From NCBI GenBank assembly GCA_032871835.1, contig CM065299.1, positions 30,926,074-30,990,073 of the forward strand: DNA of 64,000 bases, given 5' to 3'. The notes under the pieces are model-generated. The model was not told where the DNA came from. It saw only the letters and a list, made by a program, of their open reading frames with translations, and did no database searches. Of this stretch, positions 48,362 through 59,401 are shown one piece after another; position 1 is the first letter of the stretch; each line of letters opens with the position of its first letter. A program made the translations under genes and the position numbers. This DNA comes from Dipteronia dyeriana (taxonomy: Eukaryota; Streptophyta; Magnoliopsida; Sapindales; Sapindaceae).

Positions 48362-48817
48362 CTAGATGTGAGAACTTATTGTGGCACCAGAGAGAGGTGA
48401 GCTTTTAAGAAGGGTCACTTGACATTCCTCAATTGAGTCAATTCCCTCATCATGACCTTTGCCTTGGTCACTTGTTACCACACCAAAATCTTCCACATAG
48501 GAAGCACCCAAGGAATTGAAGTTAAGCACATGCTCTTCACTATTCTTGAGCAAGGTCTTCTTGTTGGCCTCCTTCACTTTGGAGTTCATCTTTTTCTCCT
48601 CTTTCACATTGGAGGTCATACTCTTCTTATGAGATTTTGTGAATCTCCTAAATCTCTCAACCATGAGAGTCATCTCCTCATTGGAGTCATATTCCTCCCT
48701 CTCAATTTTGGAGGTCAAATCACCCTCTAATATCTCAATGCCACTCTTGGTGTTTAATGAATGAGATAAATGCAAATGAATGCAACAATCAAATGCAAAC
48801 AAATGCAAGACATACAA
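48362..48817 (-). pseudogene. SIRE-like Copia gag fragment (minus strand)
   Basis: An open frame of 151 codons lies just downstream of a minus-strand LTR and primer site. The first 25 or so residues (MYVLHLFAFDCC) look like translated leader. The rest contains the acidic-then-basic SIRE-like Gag stretch EEYDSNEEMTLMVERFRRFT followed by Lys-rich sequence, comparable to EIGLMVKRFKKFMKF in the Copia at 12460. The normal Gag N-terminus is missing, so an internal deletion joins the leader to mid-gag. The frame runs to a stop at 48362 and no knuckle or pol follows; the next gag part lies in the opposite orientation at 51189. Confidence 0.55.
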
Positions 48818-48852
48818 ACAAGAGCTTGGATCACCTAAGTATATCTAGAAAC

Positions 48853-48866
48853 CCGCTCTGATACCA
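48853..48866 (-). other. Primer-binding site, initiator tRNA-Met (minus strand)
   Basis: GCTCTGATACCAAA on the plus strand is the complement of the canonical TTTGGTATCAGAGC site, one base from the LTR end. It proves that the LTR at 48868-51057 was a 5' LTR on the minus strand. Confidence 0.9.
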
Positions 48867-48867
48867 A

Positions 48868-51057
48868 ATGAAATTCCCTAAAACGTGTGTCTAATAACCT
48901 AGAGGGGGGTGAATAGGTTTTAATCAAGTCAATTGCAAATTTTTCTTGATTAGTCAATATTCAAAATTCACCCAATAAAACAAACATACAACATCAAGTG
49001 TAAAGTGCGGAAATTTAAATAACACAAGATATATACGTGGAAACCCTCCAAATGGGAAAAACCACGGGCTGTTAAGTGAGCTACACTAGATCGCAAAAAT
49101 CCACTATATGAGTAAAAAGTTACACCCTCAAGTGATACTTGGACTCTCACTCTCGACAACCTCAGGTTGTGGCCACTACCACTCACCACTCTTGGTTCAA
49201 TACCTAGTGATATCTCCTGATCCACTACTCTTGGCGTGAGCACCTCCTACTCTACCCCTCAGGCCTTTTATAGTGGATACCCGACCAATTGCCTGCCAAC
49301 CTACCCTTGGTTGCAAGACTTGACTTGCTTGTGCAACTTCACCTAGAAGCGACAAGACTTTGACTCTATGAAGAGTATATGGTCTAAGTGAACAATCAAT
49401 GAATGCTCAATGCAAAATATGTTAGACCAAACATACAATGCTTTTCTAGGTGTAGATAATGCAATACAATAACCTAGTTATCAAACAATGCCTACATGCC
49501 CATACATAAGGACTCAATTAGATGCAAAAGGATTCTAGCAACGTAATTGTCAATAAAAGTCCAACCAACACAAGTTGTCACAACATATAATCAAGGGCAA
49601 TATTTTGATATCAATAAATGCAATCAATAAGGCATACACATAAATGTTTATAAACTAGACTAGATGCACAAAGTCAACCTAATCATCAATTATGTATACA
49701 TGAACATTCATGGATTAGCTATTTAGGCATAAATGACATAATAATGCAAGCTATCACAATACAAACCCTAAACATGTCATAACTTCAATGAATATGCAAT
49801 TAATATGAAGAAATGCTAATAAAAGTAATAAATTACATGTCTTGGTAAGGTAGAACAATAAATGAACATTAATGGAGGTTCTACTTACCAATCAAAGAAA
49901 ACCCATGCTTTGAAGGATGCTTGAATGCAAGATGAAGATGGGTTTTGGGTTTGGAGAGTCAAAAACAAAGCTTGAAGATTTCTCTCTCTAATGGAGGTTC
50001 TCTCACTCTAAAAATGTATTCTTTGAGCTCTAAGGAGGCAAGGAGGAAGAGGAGAACATATATGTAAAAGCCCTAGACAAAACGACGTCATTTTAGACTT
50101 GGGAAACAAAATCATGTCATGATCGCGGTGCATATCGCTGGCTAGGAAAGTTTCTAGTAGCTTTCCAGGCAGCATGGCATGACTGGACATTACCTCTATC
50201 TAGGTCGCTGCCTAGACATGTGCACCAAAAGTGGTCTAGACCGCGGTACACACCTGACAGCACAACAGCTTGAGCTTCGAGCGACCCAAAACATGACCAA
50301 ATTATATCCAAACCTTTCGTATAATATACCGTTGGAAAGGTATGGAAGTCTAATTTATACTCCAGTTTACAAAACATGATTTAGATATTTTTAAAAAAAG
50401 TTATGGTCATTTTAGTGACCAAAGGTCAAAAATGGACAACGACAGAGATGCCCTGTTTTTGTTGTCACTTTGGAGATTTCAAAACAAATCTAAACGGTCA
50501 TGAAATTTTATGAATAATATACTGTTAGAAATGTATGGATGTCTAGTTTGTACAAAAATTTCAAAACTCATTTTGATTCATTGTATAAAAAGATATGGTC
50601 ACAAGACCATACAAAGGTCATTTTTGAAAAATATTTAAATCATTGAAATACACTCTTTTGAAACTAGACACCTTACTCAATATAACCAAACCAAGAGCAA
50701 AATGAGACCTTCTCATATGGTACTCAACATGCTAAAACAAGCACACCATCGTGCAAGCGCAAACACAACACAATACCACACTTAAATCTATAAATGAAGT
50801 ATAAGTGTGATTGTGAAGAGATGCACACATATCAACAATATCAACAAAAATGCAAGATCAACAAAGCATGCATGAGGTTTGTGTGTGCACCTAAACTCTT
50901 TAAGAGGCAAATTCAAGTGAATATACCATTTGCTCTTGAAGTCATGGAGATGCTTGGAAGCTTGCCAATGAGGATCTAAGCTACCCATTACACAATCATC
51001 CCCAATGTGGTGTGGTTTGTCATTAAATAATCCAATCATAAAATCAAGGTCCTTAAA
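48868..51057 (-). repeat. SIRE-like Copia 5' LTR (minus strand)
   Basis: It is the inverted partner of 53300-55467, matching over its whole 2.2 kb. On the plus strand it begins TGAAATTCCCTAAAACGTG and ends GTCCTTAAA, where related LTRs have TTACA. The GC-rich cassette at about 50105-50290 includes GTGGTCTAGACCGC. Several antisense-looking frames inside it are shared with the other LTR and are not genes. Confidence 0.9.
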
Positions 51058-51119
51058 TATAGAATACGTGGTAAGAGCTCTCCAAGGAGAATGAGACTTT
51101 GAGAATGTAGAAGATTTAC

Positions 51120-51890
51120 TCAGAGGAATAGATCCGTACCCTTGAAGATAGCAAGCAAAATAGTCAAAATCAACTTCATCGGTACAAAGTGATCATGGAA
51201 GACCAAATGGAAGACATCTCCATTCTTGTCTCCAAATTGAAGACCATGGAGAAAGTGACCTCCATTGATGACTCCTTGATGATGGACAAGATTGATGCAT
51301 CTAAGTATAAGAAGGAGATTGAAGATTGCCACCAAAGGATGAAGGCAATGAAAGATGAGCTTGCCAACAAAGAAAACTCTTTGAAAATTGTCAAAGAAAG
51401 AGAGTTGAGGTGCCTTGAAGAATTAAGAAAGGCCAAGGTCAAACAACCTCAAGCTCAATGCAAGATCAAATCTTTATCTAAGAAATATTCAACTAAAGGA
51501 AAGTCCACACAAGCCTTGGCAACTCAACCAAAGCCTAGGCAATTCAAGAAGAAAGGACAATTTCTTGAGAAGTCAATCACCTCCTCCAACAAACCAACTA
51601 TGAGGAAAAAAGGTGACCACAAGAAGCATGATCAACCAAGAAGGCAAGATCAACCGACTCAACCACCTCAAGAAGCTAGACCATAAATGTGCCATCAATC
51701 GGCTCAAGCTCCAAGGATAAGCAAACCGATGCACCATTAAAGACAACCTCATCAATATGGCGATGCCCAGATGAGATCACAATGCAATGGTATAAATTCT
51801 TACTTTGTACATACTTGTCATTTTTGTGGTATGATTGATCACTTAAGACCAAATTGCTTTAAATACATTAATAGGTGAAGGTTAGAGAGC
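51120..51890 (+). pseudogene. SIRE-like Copia gag C-terminal part
   Basis: An open frame at 51189-51686 (165 codons) encodes a charged coiled-coil segment (roughly residues 20-95, with KYKKEIEDCHQRMKAMKDEL), then a very basic Lys/Gln/Pro-rich tail. Past a TAA and one more stop the same frame reaches an intact CCHC knuckle, CHFCGMIDHLRPNC (51816-51857). This is the middle and end of a SIRE-like Gag, which binds RNA and packs the particle. The N-terminus is absent; the sequence left of 51120 passes straight into an inverted LTR. Protease and pol are missing to the right. Confidence 0.75.
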
Positions 51891-53287
51891 ATGAAAGAAA
51901 AACGGTTGAATGTTAGGGCAAGTTTGCATGAACCTAGGGAACTTAGAAACATGTCTTTGAAAACTAAAAATGATAAAGTGGAACCTAGGTGGGTTAGAAA
52001 GAATGAACCCGCTTGCCTTAGTGCTCATGGAAAACCCGTAGATGCAATTAGGTCCTAGACTTGGAAAGCCTATAGGGGCTCATGCCTCCAATTGACTTGG
52101 TTGGATTTGACCCCATTTAGGGAGCTCAAGCAAAGAGAGTGAACTTGCATGATTTACTATATGTAAAAAGTTAATTTGTTTTATGTTCTTTTGATAATTG
52201 CTTGAGATTCTTGGTTGCACGTATGTTTATATGTTTTTTTAATAAGTGTGCACCATTGCTTTGTTTACAATCCATGTCATATTTATGTTCAAACATGAAT
52301 TTTTGGACTAGGATATTTAATTGGGAAAGTACATTTGAATGACCTATAATTTATCTCCATAACATGTGAACTTGCTTTTAATGACATGCTTTAAAATTAA
52401 ATGCATGAATTGAGTTTGATTGGTTTAATGCAAATGTCTGTGAGTGCAAATGAGAGGACTAATCAATAAGTATCTTGTATCCATGCAATTAATAAGGATT
52501 ATATATTCAGATTAGTCTTCTCTCTTTTCTTAATGGTGAAACAAGACTACTATCATACGGATAATTATCCAAAAAAAAATCAATAAGGGTGCAATAGTCG
52601 CTCATATCTTGATTTGCCTTTAAGGATTGATATAATTGCTTTATTTTCAAATTTTTGGAAACTATATCTTGTTTGCTTGTGACAAAAGGGTACAAATTAG
52701 TTTGAATTTTTTTGGAAACCCATTTGATGTTTGCTTTGCCAAATACCATTTGTTTTGGATTTGAATGCAACATGTCTTGCTTGCAAAGCATCCTTGTCAC
52801 ACATTTTTCTTTAAATCAAACTCCTTGAATCTCTCTTAATTACTTATGTTGCATAAAGTTTGTTTATATGATTATGCATTGTAATTGTGCTAATAGCTCT
52901 CTTTGCTAAAGCAACTCGATTGGGGGGGGGGGGCTCATTTTCCTATATCATGACAAAAAGAGGGAGAAGTCTTGAGAAATATAGGGGGAGTATTGGTTAT
53001 GCTCTGGGTAGAGATCATGAGAGAGAGTAACCCATTTAAAGGGAGCATTGCACATGCATTTGTTTATATTTCTTTATTGAGTGCAATTGTTTTTTATGTT
53101 TGTTCACCTCACATGCAATTGTTCTTGGAAAGTGTTTTCTTGCTATTGTGTGTAGGTATGATGATCTATGAAGAGATTGAAGACCCCGAAGACTTAGAAT
53201 ATAAGGTATCTTTTTTTGTAACGTAGAATGGACTCTCAATTTTTGTGAGGAATTATTTATGAGTGGTTGTTTTGTCATGAAATAGCG
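51891..53287 (+). other. Copia deletion junction and post-pol region
   Basis: Shortly after the knuckle (LNVRASLHEPRELRN to WVRKNEPACL, about 51905-52015) coding sequence gives way to the post-pol words GGGAGCTCAAGCAAAGAGAG at 52119, which in the Copia at 10026-19040 lie after RNase H. About 3 kb of pol is therefore deleted, with the junction near 52050-52115. From there the order of words matches 16457-17448, including a G12 run at 52923-52934 and a hydrophobic 84-codon frame (52972-53226). Confidence 0.7.
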
Positions 53288-53299
53288 AAAGGGGGAGAT
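53288..53299 (+). other. Polypurine tract of the rearranged Copia
   Basis: AAAGGGGGAGAT lies directly before the LTR start TGTAAGG. It is the same tract as at 17449-17460. Confidence 0.9.
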
Positions 53300-55467
53300 T
53301 GTAAGGATCTTGATTTTATGATTGGCTTATTTCATGATAAACCACACCACATTGGGGATGATTGTGTAATAGGTAGCTTAGGTCCTCATTGGCAAGCTTT
53401 CAAGCATCTTCATGACTTCAAGAGCAAAAGGTATATTCACTTGAATTTGCATCTTGAAGAGTTTAGGTGCACACACACACCTCATGCATGCTTTGTTGAC
53501 CATGCATTTGTGTTGATATTGTTTATATGTGTGCATCTCTTCACAATCACACTTGCACTTCATTAATATATTTAACTGTGGTATTGTGTTGTGTTCGCGC
53601 TTGCACGATGGTGTGCTTGTTTTACGCATTGAATGTCTATATGAGAAAGTCTCATTCTTCTCTTGGTTTGGTTATATGGAGTAAGGTGTATAGTTTCAAA
53701 ATAGTGTATTTCAATGATTTAAATATTTTTCAAAACTGACATTTGTATGGTCTTGTAACCATATCTTTTTATACAATGATTCAAAATGAGTTTTGTCAGT
53801 TTCTGTACAAACTAGACACCCATACCTTTCCAACGGTATATTATTCGTAATATTACATGACCGTTTGGATTGGTTTTGAAATCTCCAAAGTGACCACAAA
53901 AACAGGGCATCTCTGTTGTTGTCCGTTTCTGACCTTTGGTCACTAAAATGACCATCACTTTATCTACAGACATCTAAATAATGTTTTGTAAATTGGAGTA
54001 TAAATTAGACTTCCATACCTTTCCAACGGTATATTATACGAAAGGTTTGGATGTCGTTTGGTCATGTTTTGAGTCGCTCGAAGCTCGAGATTTTATGTTG
54101 CCAAGTGTGTACCGCGGTCTAGACCGCTTTTAGTGCACATGCCTAGCCAGTGACCTATGCAACAGTAATATCCAGTCGTGCCATGCTGCCTGGACAGCTG
54201 CCTAGACACTTGCCTGACCAGCGGTATACACTGTAGTCATGACAGGATTTTGTTTCCCAAGTCCAAAACAACGCCGTTTTGTCTAGGGCTTTTACATATA
54301 TGTTCTCTTCTTCTTCCTTGCCTTTTTAGAGCTCAAAGAATACATTTTTAGAGTGAGAGAACCTCCATTAGAGAGAGAAAGCTTCAAGCTTTGTTTTTGA
54401 CTCTCCAAACCAAAAACCCATCTTCATCTTGCATTCAAGCATCATTCAAAGCATGGGTTGGTAAGTAGAACCTCCGTTAATGTTCATTATTGTTCTACCT
54501 CACCAAGCCATGTCATTTGTTACTTACATTAGCATTTCTTCATATTAATTGCATATTCATTGAAGTTATGACATGTTTGGGGTTTGTATTGTGATAGCTT
54601 GCATTATTAGGTCATTTATGCCTAAATAGCTAATCCATGAATTTTCATGTATACATAATTGATGATTAGGTTGACTTTGTGCATCTAGTCTAGTTTATGA
54701 ACATTTATGTGTATGCCTCATTAATTGCATTTATTGATTGCAAAATATTACCCTTGATTATATGACGTGACAACTTGTGTTGGTTGGACTTTTATTGACA
54801 ATTAGGTTGCTAGAATCCTTTTGCATCTAATTGAATCATTATGTATGAGCATGTAGACATTTTTTGATAACTAGGTTATTGTATTGCATTATCTACACCT
54901 AGTAAAGCATTGTATGTTTGGTTTAACATATTTTGCATTGAGCATTCATTGATTGTTCACTTAGACCATATACTCTTCATAGAGTCAAAGTCTTGTGGCT
55001 TCTAGGTGAAGTTTCAAGTCTTGCAACCAAGGGTAGGTTGGCAAGCAATTGGTCGGCTATCCACTGTAAAAGGCCCGAGGGGCAGGGTAGAAGGTGCTCA
55101 CACCAAGAGTAGTGGATCAGGGGATATCACTAGGGATTGAACCAAGAGTGGTGAGTGGTAGTGGCCATAACCTGAGGTTGTCGAGAGTGAGAGTCCGAGT
55201 ATCACTTGAGGTTGTAACTTTTTACTCATATAATGGATTTCTGCGATCGAGTGTGGCTCACTTAACAGGCCATGGTTTTTCCCATTTGAAGGGTTTCCAC
55301 GTATACATCTTGTGTTATTTATATTTCCGCACTTTATACTTGATGTTGTATGTTTGTTTTATTGGGTGAATTTTGAATATTGACTAATCAAGAAAAATTG
55401 ACAATTGACTTAATTAAAACCTATTCACCCCCTCTAGGTTATTAGACACACGTTCTAAGGAATTACA
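53300..55467 (+). repeat. SIRE-like Copia 3' LTR (plus strand)
   Basis: It starts TGTAAGGATC and ends AAGGAATTACA, 2168 bp. A 14-bp perfect palindrome GCGGTCTAGACCGC at 54114-54127 lies in the GC-rich cassette (about 54085-54240). The TATA-like TTACATATATG is at about 54292. The TTTGAAGGGTTTCCACG motif and the CCCCCTCTAGGTTA motif mark its 3' part. Small frames here mirror those of the inverted partner. Confidence 0.9.
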
Positions 55468-56766
55468 CTTTATGTGACCGATATGGAAAATGAGAGAATG
55501 AATCCATGCTTTCTCATTGTGTAAGTTCTACTAAAGCTTTACATTATCTTTAAACGATGTCCTCATGGCCATTCACTCTATCTTAAAGTGACATGATAAT
55601 GTTAGCATATACAGCGTGTTAATTCTGTGGCTATGATAATTCAGTCTATAGGGCACGTCTATGGTAGCAGTTGTTCTGGAGACCGAGATATAAAGATGAA
55701 AATGGAAGATTTAATAAAATTTTGTCTGACATATGTATTCACTGACCGACCAATTGTATTTAGAGATACAATTGTAAATACATTAAATATGATAAAGTCA
55801 AGCATAGTTTTTTTGAGGGATTAAGTATACTTTAGACTGGTAAAATTTATAAATTAAATCTTGGATATAATAATGAACAATGTTATCTCTTGTAAGTAGA
55901 GAATTTACAATTGAGATTGTTAGCTCCCATTTATATATGTTAATTGTTCATAGGTCACTCAATGCATTTACCCGTATGCACACTTTTATAAGATAATGAC
56001 GATAATACTTGTATTTAAATGCTTAAATGATCCTTTGTGTGTGTCACATCTTACGCTACTTTGGGGAATGGCATTTGTTGAACAATAATATTGCACTTAT
56101 GATTGGCTTATTGTAGCTTAAATGTGTTGGGCCCACTTGTATGTATAGGAGATGTTAGTATATTTGGATATGGGTTGGAAACCCATTATACACCCAAGTG
56201 GGCTAAGATCACAAGCAATACATGGATAGGCCAAAACCCATGTAGACCAAGTCCATGCCCAAGCCCATGTACCAAATAATATAATTGTATGAGCAGTTTG
56301 CAATATATATACACACAATGTGTTTGGTATTAATGTTGATAAGTTATCTGTTATTGTCATGTGTGTGTAATATCGTGGAAAAAGAAAAATATAAAACGTA
56401 TGTGTAAGTGTTTTAGAAAGAACACCAAAATACAGAGAGAAACAAAAGAGATAGATGTGGAGACAATTCGTACATCTTTAATCAGAGTGTGGGTATATGC
56501 ATTAATTGTGATTAGAAGGGACTTTCTGAAAGCGTGATTGTCCTCCGACCGCTGGTACAGTTCCAGGTGTTCGATCCTGCTTCCGCTCTAAAGTTCGAAT
56601 TTCGTATAGTGAACGGTAATGATCCGAATTCGTTTTGTTTATATTGAATTTTACTTTCATTTTGATTATTAAGTTTACAGTTGTCTTTTGAGTAGGTTAA
56701 ACCTCTAACAGGAATAATTAAACGCGTGAATATTGTACTCAATTCAAACTATCACACTAGTGTTGT

Positions 56767-56770
<4 letters not shown>
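55468..56770. other. Unassigned DNA, possibly including a Copia-type LTR
   Basis: No recognisable gene. From 56125 the sequence begins TGTTGGGCCCACTTG, contains CAAGCCCATG words, and at 56545-56580 has a GGTACAGTTCCAGGTGTTCG patch typical of LTR ends. A solo LTR of about 0.6 kb is possible, but flanking duplications do not match. Confidence 0.25.

Positions 56771-56831
<61 letters not shown>
56771..56831. repeat. (TA)n microsatellite
   Basis: About 60 bases of alternating TA, running into the first foldback element. A second run of about 30 bases lies at 57015-57045 between the two foldback elements. Confidence 0.95.
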
Positions 56832-56833
<2 letters not shown>

Positions 56834-57012
56834 GGTCATTTTTCTATCAGTGCGCACTGATAGGAATTATATAAGGACATTGAATGTGAGCCACTCATTT
56901 ATAAAATAGTTTTAAAATATGCATACATATCAAGTCAAATTATGTAAAATGAGCGGTTCACATTCAATGTCCTTATATAATTCCATCAGTGCGCACTTAT
57001 GTGAACATTTCC

Positions 57013-57014
<2 letters not shown>
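56832..57014. mobile_element. Foldback MITE, copy 1
   Basis: The left arm (56832-56902) and right arm (about 56945-57014) are long imperfect inverted repeats: ACGGTCATTT at the left pairs with AAATGTTCACAT...CCGT at the right, and AAGGACATTGAATGTGAG pairs with its complement. Each arm contains the palindromic core; the left core CTATCAGTGCGCACTGATAG (56844-56863) is a perfect 20-bp palindrome. The element is non-coding and inserted in TA repeats, so a TA duplication is likely but cannot be delimited. The superfamily is not assigned. Confidence 0.8.
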
Positions 57015-57049
<35 letters not shown>

Positions 57050-57052
<3 letters not shown>

Positions 57053-57233
57053 CCTTTTCCTATCGGTGCGCACTGATGGAATTATATTAGGACTTTGAAT
57101 GTGAGTCACTCATTTATAAAAGAGCTTTGACAAGTGCATACAAGCCAAGTCAAAGTATGTAAAATGAGTGACTCACTTTCAATATCCTTATATAATTCTA
57201 TCAGTGCGTACTTAATTATGTGAAAATTTTCGT
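57050..57233. mobile_element. Foldback MITE, copy 2
   Basis: It is a second, more diverged member of the same family, 35 bp after the first, in the same orientation. It shares TATCGGTGCGCACTGATGG, GAATGTGAGTCACTCATTT and the complementary right arm ending TTTCGT. The middle differs more than the arms. It is separated from copy 1 by TA microsatellite. Confidence 0.8.
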
Positions 57234-58194
57234 ATATATATTATATGTCACCACATGTGATGGAAACTTGGACCCAAGATATTGTCGGAAGGAATGAGCA
57301 TCATTCACCTCCAATAAAAAAAAATTTGAAAAAAAAAAATTTGTGCATGTGGCACCTTTAATTTATTTACATTTTAATTTAACATTTTTTCACATTTTTC
57401 ACTTATAGTTGTACTATATATCAGTTTCAACAAAATCTAAAAAAATCTAATACATGTCATTTACTTTCCGTATGGATAGTCAACATCTTATACTGATTCA
57501 CATCTTTGAGAAACATTACTTGCATCAATTTTTTACCAAAAAATTAGTACAAAACAACCTACCAATGAATAATGCATCTTTCATGATTTCATTCGTTCCG
57601 ACAGAAATTGAATAGTTTGGAAACCTCGTAACTCTTACCAAAGCAATTATTGTAATTTCTTTTATGCTTTTTTCAGTAAATAGAAATTTTGAGGAGGAGA
57701 GAAAGAGAAATGAATCATGTGACATCGTTTGAGAGAATCAAAAGCATAATGATTTTGAGATTCAGAGGCACAACTAGCCAAATTAAAAAGAAATTTTCAA
57801 GGCTATTTAATTAAGGGATAAAGCGTGATGCGTGCCTGTGTTAGTTTAATTAAACATCAGATTAATATAGATTAAAACTCTCTCTTATCTCTCCCTTGCC
57901 GTTAACAAAAACCCTAAAATATTATACTCCGTTTAATGTGGTTGATAGAGAACCATTAATTCACCACAACTTGCTCTTTAAATGGAGAACCCAGCGTTGT
58001 TAATCTTTTATATGAAATTGATGAACTTTATCTTTAACCTCTAGCAGCCGTATATATTACCATTCTTTCGAGTTCATGCACAAAGATGGAAAATAAGTTT
58101 TTTGTACTATTATATTGATGGTATTGCCATCCAATTGACACTGACATCTAATGCATGTATCCAGCTTTAATTTTAGTGTTGCTGGAATTGAAAT
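57234..58194. other. Unassigned AT-rich intergenic DNA
   Basis: No gene, repeat or RNA recognised. A 66-codon minus-strand frame (57525-57725) has no known domain. Confidence 0.4.
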
Positions 58195-58196
58195 TA

Positions 58197-59399
58197 CTGT
58201 AAAACCTTGATATATATGACTGCTCGATAAATTAATAATTCTATTTAAATAATAAAAAAATTTGATCTCGACTCAAGCGGGGAAGCTTGCTTACCAAATT
58301 AATGACCCCACTAAATGTATAAGATAATATATTTTTTTAAGTCTTTTAGGTCCCAATCAATATATAAATTAATAATTGATTAAATATAACTATTAAAAAT
58401 TTATAATACATATCAATAAACTTTTAACTTAACAACTTCCTTTAAAAAAACGTAACAACTTCTACTTTCTCAATTCAAATCTTTCTTAAAATATGCATCT
58501 AAAGTCGTTTGTCTTTTCTTTGTACTGAAAACGAATTCAATTTGATCCTTATTTTTTTACAAATCATACAACATATTAGTATTTTTTTTTTCATTTTGTA
58601 GTAATAAGTTATTTAATGTTATTATTGCTTGAAAGACATCTTTTGGAGAAACGCTTGGTAAAAACATTGTTATAATCTGGATCATGATCATCGGTAGGCG
58701 TATTCATTACCCCTTGAATAATTTGTTGTCAGTAGGTGATTCCATCATTACATCATTTTCACTAGGATAATCAAAAGATGATCAACTTCTATCACATTCT
58801 TATAGTATAGACTATAAATGGCTTCATATAATCCATCGATGCCTTCATCTTTACCAACTTATGGTTCAGATCGAAGCCATATCAGTTGCATATCTTTATT
58901 TGAACAAATCTTGCAATGTCGATAACAATTTACAATGGTTGATGTCTTCGTATCAAAGTTCAAACCGCATAAATAAATTCCATAGCATTCAACATGTTAA
59001 TTTTTTCGGGATTTGTTGCTCCTACCTTATAGCCCTCCAAGATAGTAGAGTAGAAACAACGTCGATAATGAATTTTTAGTGCTTGAATAATCTCAGCATC
59101 ACATGGTTGAATTTTTGATGTTATATTATATGACAAGAAAATTAGATCAACATTTGTCAAACCTTCAATAACCTTTAATATGTAAATACTTATTAACTTC
59201 TATGTATTTATGTATTTTGGTCAAAAATATATATTATATCATGTACAAGTAAAAATATAAAACTTAAAAAAAAAAGTAGTAAAAACATAAAACTCATTTT
59301 TAAATTAATAAATTATTCATTTACCGATAAATAAATAATCCATCTAAAATAATAATTTTTTTCGGGTCCTAACAATATTATTTTAAATGGGTTTTATTT
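58197..59399 (-). mobile_element. Short pogo-like (Tc1/mariner) element
   Basis: The left end CTGTAAAACCTTGATATAT and the following CTCGATAAATTAATAATT resemble the terminal repeats of plant pogo-like elements of the Emigrant/Lemi1 kind. The right end GGGTCCTAACAATATTATTT to GGGTTTTATTT is the degenerate complement. Both sides abut TA (58195-58196 and 59400-59401), the expected target. Inside is a C-terminal transposase fragment on the minus strand. At about 1.2 kb it is shorter than autonomous relatives, so it is a deletion derivative. Confidence 0.7.
58540..59190 (-). pseudogene. pogo/Tigger-like DDE transposase fragment
   Basis: At 59160-58960 the minus strand reads NVDLIFLSYNITSKIQPCDA, then IQALKIHYRRCFYSTILEGY and PEKINMLNAMEFI. 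This is the DDE-superfamily endonuclease C-terminal region of plant pogo-like elements, with the third acidic residue in the QPCDA motif present. Further downstream, weakly and with stops, come a GF-DLNHKLVKMKASMD stretch and PTDDHD-like tail remnants to about 58670. The DNA-binding domain and the first two catalytic acids are missing, so it cannot act. Confidence 0.7.
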
Positions 59400-59401
59400 T
59401 A

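Noticed and set aside
48452..48730. 92-codon plus-strand frame
   Set aside because: Antisense shadow of the minus-strand Copia gag fragment at 48362-48817.
48968..49243. 91-codon frame in the SIRE-like LTR, repeated at 55094-55369
   Set aside because: The same frame appears in both LTRs simply because they are copies of each other; there is no start context or domain, and it overlaps the LTR 3' region.
56125..56710. Solo Copia LTR starting TGTTGGG and ending CTAACA
   Set aside because: Flanking 5-mers (AAATG and GGAAT) do not match and no second copy is present; left as unassigned.
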